Notes: generated by a model from the letters alone, not told the origin. Counted from the first letter of the stretch, positions 1 to 15,399 are shown. The stretch is 64,000 nt of DNA from Gadus chalcogrammus (GCF_026213295.1 NC_079432.1:9096392-9160391), one strand, 5' to 3'. Numbers and translations: made by a program.

Positions 1-810
1 ACAAATTCTCAGACAAAGTAACATTGTGTTGTGCTCCAGCTATATATATAATTGCCAGTTCATGTTTCAGGAGATGCACCTTTGAGCTATTCCAGTACTG
101 GTTGATCGTTGGTTGATCTAACACTTCACACATTTCCCTTCTTTAGGGAAAGTCAAGATTCACCTGGTAGCAATTGACCAATTCAGGACAGATTTAGAAA
201 AAATAACAAAAAAAAGTCTAATGCCAGTGTATAGAAATGTATAGAAATATGCTTGACAAATTATGACAACTTGTTCAACCATTTTGCATGTAAAGACTTA
301 TGCAATGAACTTATACATAAATGTTGTGGGGGTGAGACTATTCCATAGAGACCATTACAATACGTTTTGATCAACATGACATAAGCAGTTGATAATGTAG
401 GAAAGAGCAGAGAATTGTACATAATCATGTGCTTGGATGTACCAAAGCATTCGCAACGTGTTCAAATAAATGAGAAACTGTTTTTTTCATGTGCAAAAGG
501 GACACACTGATGTGAAGATTGAACAGGTCGTTTTGAGAATTTCAATTCTGATCAGAGAAATGAACCAAAGCGACTGAGAAAAACTGTAATGGGAATAAAA
601 AATAAAAAAAGTTTCGTTTGCCACCACTATGGAGCATGATGTCACTCTTTACTGATGGCGGGGCGAGGCCGTCGTACCCTGACATTACTTCTCCATCCGT
701 CGCCCCCTCCCTCGCTATCTTAGCAGAGGAAATTAGGTTGCACCAAGTGGGGGAGGAAGACAAGGAGAGGGAGATCAAAAGATGAAGGGGGGGAGACAGC
801 AAGAGAGCAC

Positions 811-811
<1 letters not shown>
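1..811. other. unique AT-rich sequence, no gene seen
   Basis: This is non-repetitive, AT-rich sequence up to about 600, becoming purine-rich towards 780. The only open frame (542-802, minus) is short, starts in pyrimidine-rich sequence and matches nothing I recognise. I see no exon, RNA gene or transposon end. Confidence 0.5.
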
Positions 812-886
<75 letters not shown>

Positions 887-898
887 GAGAGAGAGAGA
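812..898. repeat. (GA)n microsatellite
   Basis: A GA array with a single GGGG interruption near 884. The flanks on both sides (780-811 and 899-1085) are also purine-rich, with AGAGAC and AGAGAG motifs, so the array sits inside a longer purine tract. Any long SLSLSL frame here is an artefact of the repeat. Confidence 0.97.
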
Positions 899-1089
899 TC
901 AAAAGATGGGGGGAAAAGAGAGAGCGAAACCCTTTGAGATAAAGCGGTGGGGAAGAAAGACAATTAGAGAGACAGAGAGAGAGAGAGGAAGAGACAATTA
1001 GACGGACAAGAGACAGTGAGATAAAGCGAGAGAGAGGAGGAGTCTATCAGACAGACAGGAGTCAGACAGGGAGAGGCCCCGAAAGGACT

Positions 1090-1473
<384 letters not shown>

Positions 1474-1740
1474 AGCAAGAAAATATATAAACAGTTTCCG
1501 AAATAATAACATTTAGTCATGGCTTGGGAAGTGTATGTGGAGTGCACATGCATGTGTGTGTGTTTGTATAAATGTGTGTCTGTATATGTGTATACGTGTG
1601 TGTGAGAGAGTGTGAGGATGTAAGGGTCGGTGTGAATATTACTGTAATGGGAGAAATAGAGAGAAAGAAACAAAGCGCAACAGAGAGCCAGAGCAAGTGA
1701 GTGAGAGAGAGGTTAGGATCAGGGGGTGTCATAAATATAT

Positions 1741-1790
1741 GGCCTGTTGCCCCTTTTGATTTAGGGCTATACAAATACAATTGAATTGAG

Positions 1791-1859
<69 letters not shown>
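1741..1859 (+). repeat. retroposon 3' tail running into (GA)n
   Basis: Sequence around 1768-1794 (GGGCTATACAAATACAATTG followed by AATTGAGAG) resembles the 3' tail of fish non-LTR retroposons, with an A-rich end and a short terminal repeat. It passes directly into a pure GA array at 1795-1859. My reading is that the terminal GAGAG of the tail seeded the microsatellite. The 5' limit of the retroposon is not visible. Confidence 0.5.
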
Positions 1860-1860
<1 letters not shown>

Positions 1861-1863
<3 letters not shown>

Positions 1864-2046
1864 TGTTTTCCTAGTGTATTGTCATATTACTGTTGTATCA
1901 TCACTGAATTATTTTCTTTGGACTTTTGTACCACTACCTCTATTATTGTACTATTTATGTCCTGTGCTGTTTTGCTTTGGGAATTTTAAGGAATGTCTTT
2001 TTCATGCCAATAAAGCCCTTTCGACAATTTAATTGAGAGCGAGGGG
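1861..2046 (+). repeat. second retroposon 3' tail
   Basis: A pyrimidine-rich segment ends with CATGCCAATAAAGCCC at about 2005-2020, then TTTAATTGAGAGCGAG. It resembles the 3' untranslated end of a fish LINE, with a polyadenylation-like AATAAA and a terminal AATTGAGAG. The same terminal word occurs at 1781-1793, so two insertions, or one duplicated tail, flank the GA array. No reverse transcriptase frame is present. Confidence 0.5.
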
Positions 2047-2228
2047 AAAAAAAAATGTTTCCTCTCCAAATTAATTATGATGGTGAAAATATTGAGTAGA
2101 AGCAGAATACATCACAACTACTACCATTAAACATTTATTGACATGCAACTGTACAGTACATTGCAACAGCTCTCTAGAGAATAACTGTTACATGTATTCA
2201 TGTTAACATTGGTTTATTGGAATATTAC

Positions 2229-3140
<912 letters not shown>

Positions 3141-3345
3141 ACACACAGGCAAATACACACACACACACATACACACAGACGCACATACACAAGGGCACAA
3201 AGACAGATGTATGCATGCACATTCACACACACATGGATGCACACGCACACACACACGTGCACACACAGACTCACATGGACACATATGGGCACATACACAG
3301 AGATATATCCATGCACACACACAAACACACACACGCACACACATT
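3141..3345. repeat. interrupted CA-rich array
   Basis: A degenerate CACA-rich stretch containing ACATGGACAC-like and GCACACAC-like variants. The 220-codon frame that runs through it on the plus strand is a translation of CA repeats (THTHTH) and should not be read as a protein. Confidence 0.85.
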
Positions 3346-3430
3346 GTGCATGCTTATCACCACGTTTTGAAGGATTTTAGCGTGACTGTTGTGATCCATT
3401 CCAAGGGAAAATACAATATCTGTATAATGT

Positions 3431-3751
<321 letters not shown>

Positions 3752-4035
3752 TAATCAGAAAGAGAGGGCCAGGAAGAAGAGGAAACAAAGATTGAATTTT
3801 CCCATTTGCTCCACACAAGGAAATCTGTGATCTGGGGGCCAAAGGGCTCCGGGGGCCCTTGTCTGATAAATCAGGAGAAAAAAATCCTTTAAAGGGTTTA
3901 AGTTTTCACGCTGCTTTAGTCAATACTGATTCTTACTGGTGCCGGAGCCTGTCTTTTTTTTTCTCTCTTCCTCTCTCATGTCCTATCAATCCCTATTTCG
4001 CTCACACTCTAGTCGCTTTTATCTCTGTCAATGTC

Positions 4036-4273
<238 letters not shown>

Positions 4274-4382
4274 TGTATATTTATCTCTCTCTCCCTTGTG
4301 TTCACTCAAAGGAATTCTGTCCCTCTCTTTTCTTCTCTCACTTTCTCCGTCTGTTTATTGTTATGTCACTTCTTAGTTGTTT

Positions 4383-4430
4383 CCCCTTACTCCCCCCTTA
4401 CTCCCCCCTTACTCCCCCCCCCCCCCCCCG
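4383..4430. repeat. 11-bp CCTTACTCCCC minisatellite ending in poly-C
   Basis: Three tandem units of about 11 bp (CTTACTCCCCC type) end in a C run at about 4413-4430. This is a small pyrimidine-only tandem repeat. Confidence 0.8.
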
Positions 4431-4502
4431 GTCCGTTCACTGGCCTTTTCTAAAGGCCACCAACTCCGGTCAGAATTGAACAATTCCATCCAGATGGTGC
4501 TT

Positions 4503-4900
<398 letters not shown>

Positions 4901-5285
4901 ACGTGTGTAGGTGCGAAGGGTGCGGCCCTTAATCAATTGACTGTGAGATTGCCTCAGGGATCACAATTGATCTACCTTCTGCTGTTTTTCCTTTTTTTTA
5001 TCTGCTGTTTACAGGTGCACGGGTGCGTGCACGGGTGCGTGCGCGCGGCGTAGAGGATGGCAGAACACCTGTACACCGCAGAGACTCTGCCCGGCTGCAG
5101 GGACGATGCCCGGCTGGCCTGCAAGTCTCTGCCAACACCTATTGTCTCTCTCCCTCTCTCCATGTCCCTCTCCCTCTCTCCATGTCCCTCTGCCTCTCTC
5201 TCGGGCTCAATTTTTTTGGGGGTGTTTATGAGTAGAAAAAGGTATTGTGACAAGCATGATGAGTTAAGTTTAAAAGCTTGAAAAC
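4901..5285. other. mixed sequence; acceptor-like site at 5014 judged not an exon
   Basis: A pyrimidine tract ending in TTTACAG at about 5008-5014 resembles a splice acceptor. It is followed by two copies of a 12-bp unit GTGCACGGGTGC. An ATG at 5057 opens a 74-codon frame, but that frame soon runs into CT-repeat translation and I recognise no domain. I list it so that it can be tested, not as a gene. Confidence 0.3.
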
Positions 5286-5320
5286 TCTCTCTCTCTTTGT
5301 GTCTTTCACTCTCTCTCTCT

Positions 5321-5395
<75 letters not shown>

Positions 5396-5513
5396 ACTCT
5401 CTCTCTCTCTATATATCTCCCTCTCTCACTATCTCCCTTCCCCTCTCTAGTCTATATCTCTCTGTCTCTCAATTTCTCACTGTCAATCCAGGTCATAGCT
5501 CTCTCTCTCCTTG

Positions 5514-5547
<34 letters not shown>

Positions 5548-5600
5548 TCACTCTCACTCTCTCCCCCTGCCACTCCCTCCCAGCCTCTATCTCTCTCTGC
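5286..5600. repeat. (CT)n arrays
   Basis: CT-rich tract with a pure array at about 5325-5392 and a second cluster at about 5510-5560, joined by degenerate CT/CA-rich sequence. All long frames are repeat-derived. Confidence 0.93.
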
Positions 5601-5842
5601 CACATCCCCCCTTAAGAGTTATGTTCTACTCCTGTAACCCCTCCAAGCCATCCCAAGACGGATACCCCCCCCTCCCCGCAACTCATGGTTACCTGCTTTC
5701 ACCTTCTTCTTTTGTGTGTGGGGGGGGGGGTCTACCTCATCTGTGTTCTCCCATGGTGAGGGGCTGTGTGCTGCCAAGCCTTCCACGTCTCCCTCCCTCG
5801 GGGGCCGCTAGCTGTTTATCATCATGTAGTAATTCAACAGAG

Positions 5843-6025
5843 GCTTTCATCCGAAGCGACTCCCAGTGACTTCAGAGGCAGGTCATTAAGGAGCAGATGG
5901 GGGCTTGGGGGCCTCTTAGAGTAAGGAAGCCTAGAGGTCAGTCTACGGACACAGGGGAACGAACCCGGTACCGTTCTAGGTTCTTTGGGCCGGGGTCAAC
6001 TCTTATCTCAGCTTTAGAGACTTTA
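5843..6025 (-). mobile_element. tRNA-derived SINE, minus orientation
   Basis: On the minus strand this reads from a B-box-like GGGTTCGTTCCCC (plus-strand GGGAACGAACCC at about 5955-5967) to a tail GTCGCTTCGGATGAAAGCC (about 5844-5862). That matches the tail of widespread fish tRNA-derived SINEs. The CAGGTCATTAAGGAGCAG segment at about 5879-5896 recurs in the copies near 44667 and 30857, which ties them to one family. The head end is diverged, so the A box is not certain. Confidence 0.7.
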
Positions 6026-6035
6026 GGGGGGAAAG

Positions 6036-6057
6036 GGGGGGGGGGGGGGGGGGGGGA
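6036..6057. repeat. poly-G tract
   Basis: An uninterrupted run of about 20 G before GATCC, just outside the SINE head. A G-run of this length can form quadruplexes and is prone to length error in sequencing. Confidence 0.85.
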
Positions 6058-8580
6058 TCCGGGTCGGCTTCATGGCTCAGCCCGCCATGGGGAATCCATT
6101 TCGTAGCGCCCGGGGTTTGATTCAGACCCGGTTCTGAGCCTCATATCCTCCCCCTCCCTCTCTCTTTCAACCCACTATCCTGTCTCTCTTCGTCTACCTG
6201 TCCATAAAGGCCGTAAAATGCCCATAAAGGTTTATTTTATAAACATATTCTACAGTCATATAAAAGAAAAATCACTTGAGGCTTATGAAAGACCCTGTCA
6301 AGCCGTCTGTCTCCTACGCCGTTTTCTGGGGGAGGTAAATTACCATGGCGACCAACAGAAGTGCGTCAAGAAGCCTTCACGAGTTTCCCAACGGTTCACC
6401 TCTCACTCAATACCTCATCGTGGGATGCGGCGAGAGGGGACGACGCCATACACACAGGAACGTGGGAACAAATCCACCGTCTAACTCTACAAATCCTTTA
6501 AGACCGCTTCACCTTGCGATGCGGGGAAGATGAATTTGAACGTCTTCAGGGAAAAGAGCCTGAGACCCCCCCTCTCTGAATATTTGTTCTTTTGCTGCCG
6601 TTGTCCTTTCCAGTAACATACTGAGGGCTCTCATTATGGAGAAGGAAAAAATGCTTTTAGAGAAGGCACAATGGAGAGCACTGAATGTTCCTCAGTTCCG
6701 TGCTAGATTTTTTCTTTATGTCATAGCCCTGTGACCTTTCAAATTACTCTCAAAGGCATTTGTAGCTCTGGGTCTGAGCCATTTCCCGCTCATTATCATT
6801 ATGACACTTTGCATTGCCTTTTTTAAATCACGCACAAGCTATAGTCTAGGATATGACCCTCAACTTGACTATATTTCGGTCGGTTCAGGGCTAAACAATT
6901 GATCCAACAATACTTTCAGCATCTCTTTTAAATGTACGATTTAGGATCCTGGATATTGTGTGTTTGTTTGAATGCACAACACGTTAATCACCCACAGGAA
7001 TATTACCTTACTTCCTTCCTAAGGAACAAAAATGACACCAAAACAAAACACACAACACGACACATGAAACACCTTCCAGTGAACCCCAGTCTGGAGGAAG
7101 GAGTGTGGAGAGTGACTGTTCCTCAAGCTCTGGCCCTGGCCTTGCCCTTCACAGCTCCCTCCAGCCACTTAAAGCCCTAATGGCTTCCCTTTCCCTTTAA
7201 TGCAACACAATTTGGGGGTCTTGAGCAACAAAGTGCTCTGGTCCTCCAGGCATGGGGAGGGGGGGGGGGGGGGGGATAACAGATTGTTTCCAAAGTGGAG
7301 GAAGAGGGGTGGTGGTGGGGGTGGTGGTGATTGGGCGGATGGTGCGGTTCGCTCTTTGTGAAGATGTCTCATCAATCATCATTTAACAGCCTTTAAATTG
7401 TTGTCTGCTTCACCAAGGGCTCTGGGGATTGAACTGCCAAAAGATTATAGTTTTTTTTTTCGAAAGTTGTAACTGCAACAACTTTCTGAACTCCTTGTTT
7501 CATAGCGACGTCTGCTGAAGATATACATTTATATCCCACAGAGAGTGCGCCCCGCCAAATGAAAATGCAGAACAGGTTTTATGGCATTGTGGCGCTTGTT
7601 TGTAAATCCCTCCTTAATCCACGTTTTATTTTTGCATCGAGTGCGACGTCTTGGCTCTTGGATGGCTCTTGGAAGGAGCAGCACCTGTCTTAATGACTTC
7701 AGATAATAAATATGCCGCTAATAAAGAACTTATACAATAAATAACTTCTTCCTAAAAAATCAAGATGCATGCCAAGACGTGTTTAGAGATGTGGTGAAAA
7801 CTTCAAACCCACTCAGCCAAGATAGTTTGGATGGCACTTCAAATTCATGTGAATATCAAAGTTTGGCCCATTTACGGTTCACAGCCCCTGACGAAGTACT
7901 GGATATCTTTACCAATATTTAATGATCAGTTTTTAAAACTAAATCTGATCATTTAATCAGCTGAGAGATGCTTTATTGATGTGTCCATACGTTTACTAAC
8001 AAGTTCAAAATGATAACTCGTGTAACACTATGTTTCTGAGCGGTTATAGCTGCTGTTATAAGTTCTACATTTGTATCCACATCGGGGCCTGCCATGAATC
8101 CCTAAACGGGAAAGATTTACCTTTGTTTGTTTGACGTTTAGTCAGACTCCTCATTACTCACAGGGACAGAAGTCGTGAGATCTGAATGAGTTTTCTGCTT
8201 TGGGTTTGAGTATCCATAGGATCATCTCGAGGGCCTTAGGTTTGGATTAGTCTTCAATTTCTGTGTCGTACCCTGGACCAGAGGTGTCTTACAAAGATGT
8301 ATTAAAGAAACAATACTCAAACCAAGCTAATGCTTGTTTTTGTACTCCGGTCTTGAAGTTCATCATGGCATGGTATTTAGTCGCTCTTTACCAAAGAAGC
8401 CTTTTCAGAATCACTCACCACGGCTTGTTTTTTGGCAACAATAAAAGCTTTTGTGTGAATTTCTGTTCTCCGTTTGATTCGCGTTGGCACCCGTGATTTT
8501 ATGCTAGAACGACCACTTTTAAGTAGCTCAGAAGCAATCATTCACTCTCACATTTTCCAAATTCCTGTCCCTCCCCCCCC
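6058..8580. other. 2.5 kb unique sequence, no gene seen
   Basis: Non-repetitive sequence apart from a G run at about 7257-7275 and a short GGTGGTGG stretch near 7310-7330. Open frames are below 90 codons and none resembles a known domain. I see no transposon ends. Confidence 0.45.
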
Positions 8581-8585
8581 TTCAC

Positions 8586-9780
<1,195 letters not shown>

Positions 9781-10070
9781 CCCCGGCTCCCTACTCGTCC
9801 TCTCACCTTCCTCCTCGTCCTCCTCGTCCTCCTCACCTCCCTCAACCACACACTCACCTCCCTCAACCTCCTGCTCAACCCGCTCCTCCTCCACATCAAC
9901 AAATTCCTGGCATTTCCCCTCTTCTGTTTTTGCTCCTCTCCTCCCCCTCTTCTCATGGCGTGTTTTATGTCTATCTGTCTCCCTCACCCCCTCTCTCTCT
10001 CCCTCTCTCCCCCTCTCTCTCCCTCTCTCTCCCTCTCTCTCCTTCTGTCTTCCTCTCTGTTCCCGGGGCC
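9781..10070. repeat. pyrimidine-rich minisatellites (TCCTCG and CTCTCTCCCT units)
   Basis: A strongly strand-asymmetric pyrimidine tract. It begins with CTCCTCGTC repeats (about 9805-9835), continues with two copies of a CTCACCTCCCTCAAC unit (about 9829-9870), and ends with tandem CTCTCTCCCT units (about 9985-10045). The frames with ER/RE and P runs are compositional. Confidence 0.8.
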
Positions 10071-10157
10071 CCGTGGCTGACAGAGCCAGCTGGTGCCGTG
10101 GATCGAGAGATGGACCGGGCTTGTGTTTAGCCGACGGTGGGAGGCTGGGGAGGGAGG

Positions 10158-10321
10158 GTGGTGGTGGTGGTGGTGGGGGTGGTGGTGGTGATGGTGGTGG
10201 TGGTGGGGGTGGTGGTGGTGGTGGTGGTGGGGGTGGTGGTGGGGGTGGTGGTGGTGGTGGGGGTGGGGGTGGTGGTGGTGGTGGTGGAGGTGGTGGGGGT
10301 GGTGTTGGTGGCGGCGGCGGG
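10158..10321. repeat. (GGT)n trinucleotide array
   Basis: About 150 bp of GGT units with frequent GGGGGT and single GAT/GGA variants, ending GGCGGCGGCGGGG at about 10310-10321. It opens long poly-Gly, poly-Val, poly-Pro and poly-Thr/His frames on both strands, none of which has non-repetitive coding context. Confidence 0.95.
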
Positions 10322-11950
10322 GACGGACGATAAGGGAGTTGGGTAAGCATGGAGGGCTGACATGATGGCTGCTGATTCCAGAACAATCTATTCTGCACCA
10401 GCGCCGCGGCCCCACCAATCTAACATGTGTTCGCAATCAAGCGGACATGAATAAATACGCCATTTGCGAGGACAGCACAACACCTAGGGGCCCAAGCTGC
10501 CTCGGAACAGACAGTCGCCCAGGGCCACAGAGACAGGTGGGTGTTAATGGCGCACCCCCCTGGAGAACTGTCCATCTACGGACCAATACGGGCCCTTTTT
10601 TCTTACCAATGCTTTTTCTTAGCAATGCTATGAAAAGTTGTGTCGCCAAAATGTTGGCTACTTATGTTGAAGAGCTCAAACTCAAATCAACATATCGATT
10701 GATGTTCCTGCATCGATGTGTCCCACGCCTTATTCGCTTTTTGAACTATAGATACTATTTAAATGCTAATTAAAAAAGCTGTTAAAGAAATGTGCTTGAA
10801 AAATTTAAATTATGTGCTAAATGCTTTTAAAAAACGGTTCAAAACGGTTCAAACAGTTGGTTTAAACACTTCCCTCGTTGGCTGTGATGTTCTGGGTGTG
10901 ATCAGATGTTTGACTTCTCCCCTACTTTACTCTAATTCACCAGAGCATCATGTGTCAGCGTGGTAGGTGGTCTCATCGGAGGGACAGGTCTTTGTTTGTG
11001 TTCATCACCCCCTACCTGGCAATCCAGAGACACGGCCTCCGTCGGGTGTAGAGCTGTATCGGGTGTGGTAATGCCTTGGAGGGAGAGAGCACAGAACCAT
11101 GTACTGATGTGTGCAGTGAAGAGGACGCTGCGACGCAGAGAGTTGTCTGCCTTTCTTTTTAGATTTATCTCTTCTTACATAGGATCTGACATTTAAGGAC
11201 TGCTTCCGTTTTTTCTTTACCATGCTCACACATATAAAGCCGTCAGACACACCTGGTGTCGTGGTAAGAGGCGCATTCACAAACACAAAAGTGAGGTGAA
11301 CACCTGAATAAACAGGACGCCTTAGAAGGCCCAATGAGAGGATAAACCCAGACGTTTCCGGGGATTTTGTGCTCTGTGTGCAAGGTGTCTAGTCGTGTCC
11401 CTGAAACAGGTTCAAAACACTATGTAGTCTTGAGACTATTTAGAATGAATAACAAATAACTGAATTCATATTCCTCGTCCACTAAAACGAGACCAGTTGT
11501 TTCTGTGGATTGAAGCCCGCTTGTCTGTCCCTCTGTCTGCTCTGGTCTGTGTGCATGGCATTAACCTGTGTGAAAGCCAGTTGTTCCCAAAACAGGTGCG
11601 CTATACAGTCCTAAACTGGCTTTTATTCCACAGTTTTGAATGCATCTATTTTAACTTCATTAATAATCCTCATTAATCATTCAAATCAGATTTAACCCAA
11701 GCGCACGCCCCATCCCCCCCCCGGGCAAAACATTTGGAAACAAAAGTAAAAAAAACAGTTTGTTGCCCTTATACCCAGGCTAAGTTAGCGTCAGCCACCA
11801 TTACTGTGTGAAGTCCCTGGGCTCATTGTGGACGAGGGCTTTGGTCTCCTCCTCCACCGCGCAGAGAGACGGTTCAGAGGGCAGGAGATGTCCAGTGTTC
11901 TGGGCACCAGGACAACTTTATAATGAGCTTTTCAACAGTCCCTGCAGCAA
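10322..11950. other. 1.6 kb unique sequence, no gene seen
   Basis: Non-repetitive apart from a 12-bp direct repeat AAAACGGTTCAA (about 10831-10853). The longest frames (10447-10773 plus, 11005-11334 minus) are just over 100 codons with no recognisable domain or splice context. Confidence 0.4.
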
Positions 11951-12195
11951 ACAGAGGTGTGTGTAGAGTGTAGTGTGTGAAGTTTGTGTGTTTGTGTGTG
12001 TGTGTGTGTCTGTTTGTGTGTGTGTGTGGGTGTGTGTGTGTGTAAGGTGTTTGTGTGTGCATGAGTGTGTACAGTGATTGTGTGTAAAGAGTGTGGGTGT
12101 GTGTGTCTCTAAGTTGTTTGTGTGTATAGAGTGTTTGTTTTTTCGTGTGTGTTTAAAGAGTTTGTGTGTGTACGCTTGTGTTTCTCTTTGTGTGT
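11951..12195. repeat. degenerate GT-rich tract
   Basis: Interrupted GTGTGT sequence with TTTGTGTGTG and AGAGTGT variants, probably an aged (GT)n array. No gene. Confidence 0.8.
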
Positions 12196-12422
12196 GGCCT
12201 AGCCTAACTATCATGTGTTTTCTCTACAGATAAATACAGATAAATTAATGCATCATGTGTGGGTACATTTTGTGATTGGAAAATATATCCTTTTCGTGGT
12301 GTATTTATAAATACAACTCATTTCTTGAGAATAATAGGGTTGGCTTCACATTACAACGTGCTATAGGTATGTTGTTGAAAAGAAACACAAATTTGATAAA
12401 CAATTCGGGATGTTTATGTGTT

Positions 12423-12426
<4 letters not shown>

Positions 12427-12489
<63 letters not shown>
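12427..12489. repeat. (GT)n microsatellite
   Basis: Pure GT array of about 31 units with unique flanks. Confidence 0.97.
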
Positions 12490-12490
<1 letters not shown>

Positions 12491-12710
12491 CCTGCGTGTT
12501 AGTCTAGGTGAGTGTGAGGCATTAAAACCACAGAGCACTTTCCATCGCAGTAGCGGATAGAAAATCCATGAACACATAAATGCGGTCCATTTACCAGGTA
12601 CCATTTACTGGTGCATCAGACAACCCGACCTGGTCCGATGCTCGCCTGAGGAGACACTGAAACACATCACATCCCCACTGTGTTACCGTGGCTTTTTTTT
12701 TTTTTACACG

Positions 12711-12711
<1 letters not shown>

Positions 12712-12740
<29 letters not shown>
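12712..12740. repeat. (AT)n microsatellite
   Basis: Pure AT array of about 14 units, preceded by a T run at about 12692-12703. Confidence 0.95.
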
Positions 12741-12743
<3 letters not shown>

Positions 12744-12870
12744 AGTCCCTTGAGATTAAAATCTATTTTCCATGCAAGACCTAGCCAAGAAGGGAAGGAC
12801 ACATAAAAAACATACAACACAGCAAAAATAGATAGAACAGGTATTAAATTACATAGAACCAGAGCACTAA
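12741..12870. repeat. fish interspersed repeat fragment
   Basis: The segment with TTGAGATTAAAATCTATTTT (about 12749-12768) followed by GACCTAGCCAAGAAGGGAAG and an A-rich stretch resembles a dispersed repeat I recall from many teleost genomes, probably a LINE untranslated end. The AT array sits at its edge. The family name and limits cannot be fixed by eye. Confidence 0.4.
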
Positions 12871-14263
12871 AACTATTATTAAACTTCTGCCATGTTTTAA
12901 CTTACATCCCCTGCATTTCATCATAAAACATCTACAATGTTTTGCCTAATACCGGCTTCCTTTCGTTGTACATTTCTCTTTCAATTGATTTTCCTTTATT
13001 GATCGTCTTCTAGATGTAATGTGTGTTTCATGCCTATGACGGCACTCTGAATGGCCTGCTGTGTTTGATTGCTATGGGTCCAGTTTCCCTCGTACCGTCT
13101 CAGTTATATGATACATACTCAGTGGTCCAATACCTGCATCTCATAATGCAGAACCCTGGTAATATCCAAACAGCAGGCCCCACTCTTTTAATATACCGGG
13201 GGAAAAAACACACGCTGCTCGCCCCAGGGTTTATTTTGTGTCTGCTCAGACTCAACCATATGCTCTTCAGATCCCTGGTAGGCCTACCTCTTTTGAAAAT
13301 CCTCCCATGGGGGAAGTATTTTTGGAACTGTTTTCGTTGACTGTAAAGGAGGAGGATGTCTCTTGATATGGTGTGCGTGTGTTACCTGAACAGTCTTCAG
13401 CTCATTGCGTCTGAATGTACGACATTTTAACTCGTATGATTTTGGATTATTTTCTTTATTGCAAATTTGTAATTACTAATTCCTATTAATTCCTATTCAC
13501 TTTCTGGCTGATCGGACACGTGATGCTGTTTCCATGTATAAGGCTTTCTTTCGTATACTGGCAACTCTTCATGAACATGCCCTTATCAATGTTGTTGACT
13601 GGTAAAGTTTTGCGATTACGTGAACCTTGAAGGTCATATTTTTCAAACATTCGTTTTTTTACCTGTCCAGACAGGCTCAGTCGTTCTCAGTCGAATCCTC
13701 TTGAAAACAATGCCGTTCTCTCAAAACAATCCTCCTATTAATTCATTCACCTTTGTCACATTCAGCCGGCATGGTGCGGATATGACCGAGAGACAACTCT
13801 GCAGTTTGAAAAGCATTTGTTGGTCGTTAATCAAGACAACATTTGCTGCAGTCCCACTCTACAACCGGGCGTGCATGTCTCAGGCACTTCCCGTATGTGT
13901 GCCCTCTGTCCCCCCCCCGCACTTTTTACAGCCATTACAACCGTTCAACTCGTGGAAACACGTTTTTCCGAGCCGCCTTTGAACGCACCATGAGCAGGCG
14001 GAGCCAGGTGGCAAACACCAGTGTCGTGTTGTAATTTCAATCACAGAGACGTTGATTTAGATCTGTTTCAAGCATGTTGAGCAAACCAGCAGCCAAGAGG
14101 CAAAAAACTTTACCTTGTTTTTTCCAAACAAACCCTGTAAGTTGAGTAATGTTGTTGCATGGTGTTTAACTAAATGATGACTGACTAATAGATGTCAATA
14201 TATCAAGTTAAGCTAGTTAACAATTGTTAACTGTTAGCCTACCTATGTTAAGTCGCTTGCTAG
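12871..14263. other. 1.4 kb unique sequence, no gene seen
   Basis: Non-repetitive sequence. The frames at 13023-13340 and 13620-13982 (105 and 120 codons) have no recognisable motif, and I see no acceptor or donor arrangement that supports exons. Confidence 0.4.
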
Positions 14264-14430
14264 GTGCAGAGGTGGAAGTAACTAGTGACAATTACCCTGT
14301 TACATTTTCCTTGAGTAACTTTTTGGATAAATTGTACTTTTAAGAGTTGTTTTACTGCAAAATACTTTTTTACTTGTATTATTCCAAAGTAAGCACAACA
14401 ACCGTGAGAACTTGTGCTCACGGTTGTTTT
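14264..14430 (+). mobile_element. truncated DNA-transposon-like repeat (AGAGGTGGAAGTAACTAGT)
   Basis: The start CAGAGGTGGAAGTAACTAGT, continuing with GAGTAACTTTTTGGATAAAT and GTACTTTTAAGAG, resembles a common teleost repeat with a CAGAGGTGGG-type terminus. No matching inverted end (CCACCTCTG) follows in the next kilobase, so this copy is truncated. A perfect 12-bp hairpin (14397-14428) lies at its downstream side. Confidence 0.5.
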
Positions 14431-14962
14431 GCACATATTTGTGACTAGACCATGGCTGACATGTGATAACACCATGTCTGGGGGCACCCAGTATTGCTTT
14501 CATGGAAAAACTTAATGCACCTTGCAGTCCATGCTAAGTTCGAAAAATACATATAGTCTAATAAATGAATAACAAATGTGGCCAGACGTCACCCAAGGTC
14601 CAAAGAAGGGCCACAAATGTTAACATCACAGTTATTTAACTAGAGGATAATCAACATCGAAACTTTATTACTTTTTAGTTAATATAACCATTATTTCATT
14701 TTTATTATATTATTGTTTCTACTTGGGTCTAAAAGAAATCTAGAACTGAAAATATTATTTTGTAATAAAGTTAATCAGGAGAGCCTGTAGTCTTTGATTC
14801 CCTTAGTTCAAAAGGTAAATACTGACATGGATGTTTAAATATGTAGTTTATATTTAATTTCAAAGAGACTTTCTGTTTATTATTTATTTGCAGATATTAT
14901 TTGACTACTGCATTATTTGTGTTTGAAAGAAAGCAGTTATAGGTCATACCATTTGTCTTAGT

Positions 14963-15399
14963 CAGTGGAGCAAGTAAGTTACATATTTATTTAGTCTTTC
15001 AGCCTGTAGCATATAAACAAAATGAAGCAACTGTCCCATATTTCTAACTGCATTTGAAGTAGACATTGAGACTCACAAAGAATGGGACTATAGGACAGTG
15101 ATCATGATTCGTCTCAATATCAGAATAACAACAATGGGTAAAATAGCAATGGCTGGTCGAATGGCCATAAAGTAGGTCTGTATATGCAGTGTAAGCTTGT
15201 CCAGGCCCTGCAAGTCAGGATGTAGGCTATGAATCTGAATGAATAGTAGGTAAATAGGTAGTGGCCATCCCCAAAATGCATCAGAATACAGGAAATCAAA
15301 TCTATTTAATTCAAAAAAATTTAAGGGGGGGGGGGGGAACCCCAGACCCCCTGTCTATTACTGTGCCCCACCAACATTTTTGATCACCAGCCGCCACTG
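14963..15399. mobile_element. non-autonomous hAT-like element with 8-bp TSD
   Basis: The element is flanked by an exact 8-bp direct repeat GTCTTAGT (14955-14962 and 15400-15407), the size expected of hAT target duplications. It starts CAGTGGAGC and ends GCCGCCACTG, so the inverted ends share CAGTGG. The 3' side (about 15357-15399) resembles a common fish repeat ending in GATCACCAGCCGCCACTG. A poly-G run of about 13 lies at 15325-15338. There is no transposase frame in the 437 bp. It must have been mobilised in trans. Confidence 0.8.

Noticed and set aside
5008..5281. possible exon after a TTTACAG acceptor
   Set aside because: One reading phase stops at once. The others run into CT-repeat translation. 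No donor or domain is evident.
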